NCBI GenBank assembly: GCA_964590395.1
Contig: CAZPVT010000012.1
Span: 1-22,214 of the forward strand
Source of the DNA: JAOABP01 sp964590395
GTDB lineage: Bacteria; Hydrothermota; Tepidihabitantia; Tepidihabitantales; Tepidihabitantaceae
Length of the DNA: 22,214 nucleotides
Direction of reading: 5' to 3'
Part shown: piece after piece, positions 21,905 through 22,214 of the stretch
Layout of the letters: every line of letters starts with the position of its first letter
How positions within the stretch are numbered: position 1 is the stretch's first letter
The notes under the pieces: generated by a model
What the model was told of the DNA's origin: nothing
The model's database searches: none
The model's input: only the letters and a program-made list of their open reading frames with translations
Translations under genes and position numbers: made by a program

Positions 21905-22214
<310 letters not shown>

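Overview
The window comes from a diderm bacterium with moderate GC content and compact gene packing. It has an outer membrane (a TonB-dependent receptor and a PorV/FadL-like beta-barrel protein) and makes deoxynucleotides anaerobically with a class III ribonucleotide reductase of the type seen in archaea and thermophiles. It also salvages cobalamin. This gene mix, the PorV-type protein and a GTCATTGCGA-type repeat would fit an uncultivated FCB-related or WOR-3-like lineage. That placement is inference; the partial 16S rRNA at the right edge is the place to test it.

Layout. At 1-1230, three minus-strand genes encode a truncated class V aminotransferase, a YjbQ/UPF0047 protein and an unassigned AT-richer protein. 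Positions 1231-1685 hold no convincing gene but contain a palindrome, a G-rich block and a hairpin. thiL (1686-2645) is followed by a repeat island and a cluster of DnaA-box-like words. The nrdR-nrdD operon (3092-6086) starts from a promoter carrying two NrdR boxes. On the minus strand, a radical SAM/DUF2344 fusion gene and an RNase E/G gene are translationally coupled (6273-10216). Divergent from them, a cobalamin riboswitch precedes a BtuB-like receptor (10381-12670). A minus-strand operon follows: a DtxR/MntR regulator, a ZIP metal transporter and an M23 peptidase. Next come an Hsp20 gene with a clear terminator, a secreted esterase, accD overlapping a MalK-type ABC ATPase, an RRM RNA-binding protein gene with a long leader, and a porV-yhaM-rsmG cluster. 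The window ends in the 3' part of a 16S rRNA gene on the minus strand.

How the parts work together. Several control systems can be read from DNA: NrdR autoregulation of deoxynucleotide synthesis, B12 control of its own receptor, probable metal control of the ZIP transporter, and a structured leader on the RRM gene. The most pervasive signal is promoter geometry. Most first genes of transcription units have a TTGAC-type -35 and a -10 that ends only 4-15 bases before the start codon, with no Shine-Dalgarno sequence. Internal operon genes, Hsp20, the RRM gene and the riboswitch-controlled receptor have good Shine-Dalgarno sequences or stop/start overlaps. This points to widespread leaderless or near-leaderless mRNAs. 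The 16S gene faces rsmG across a bidirectional terminator only about 95 bases from its 3' end, so it is not followed by 23S rRNA. I found no defence island, CRISPR array or clearly new multi-gene system.
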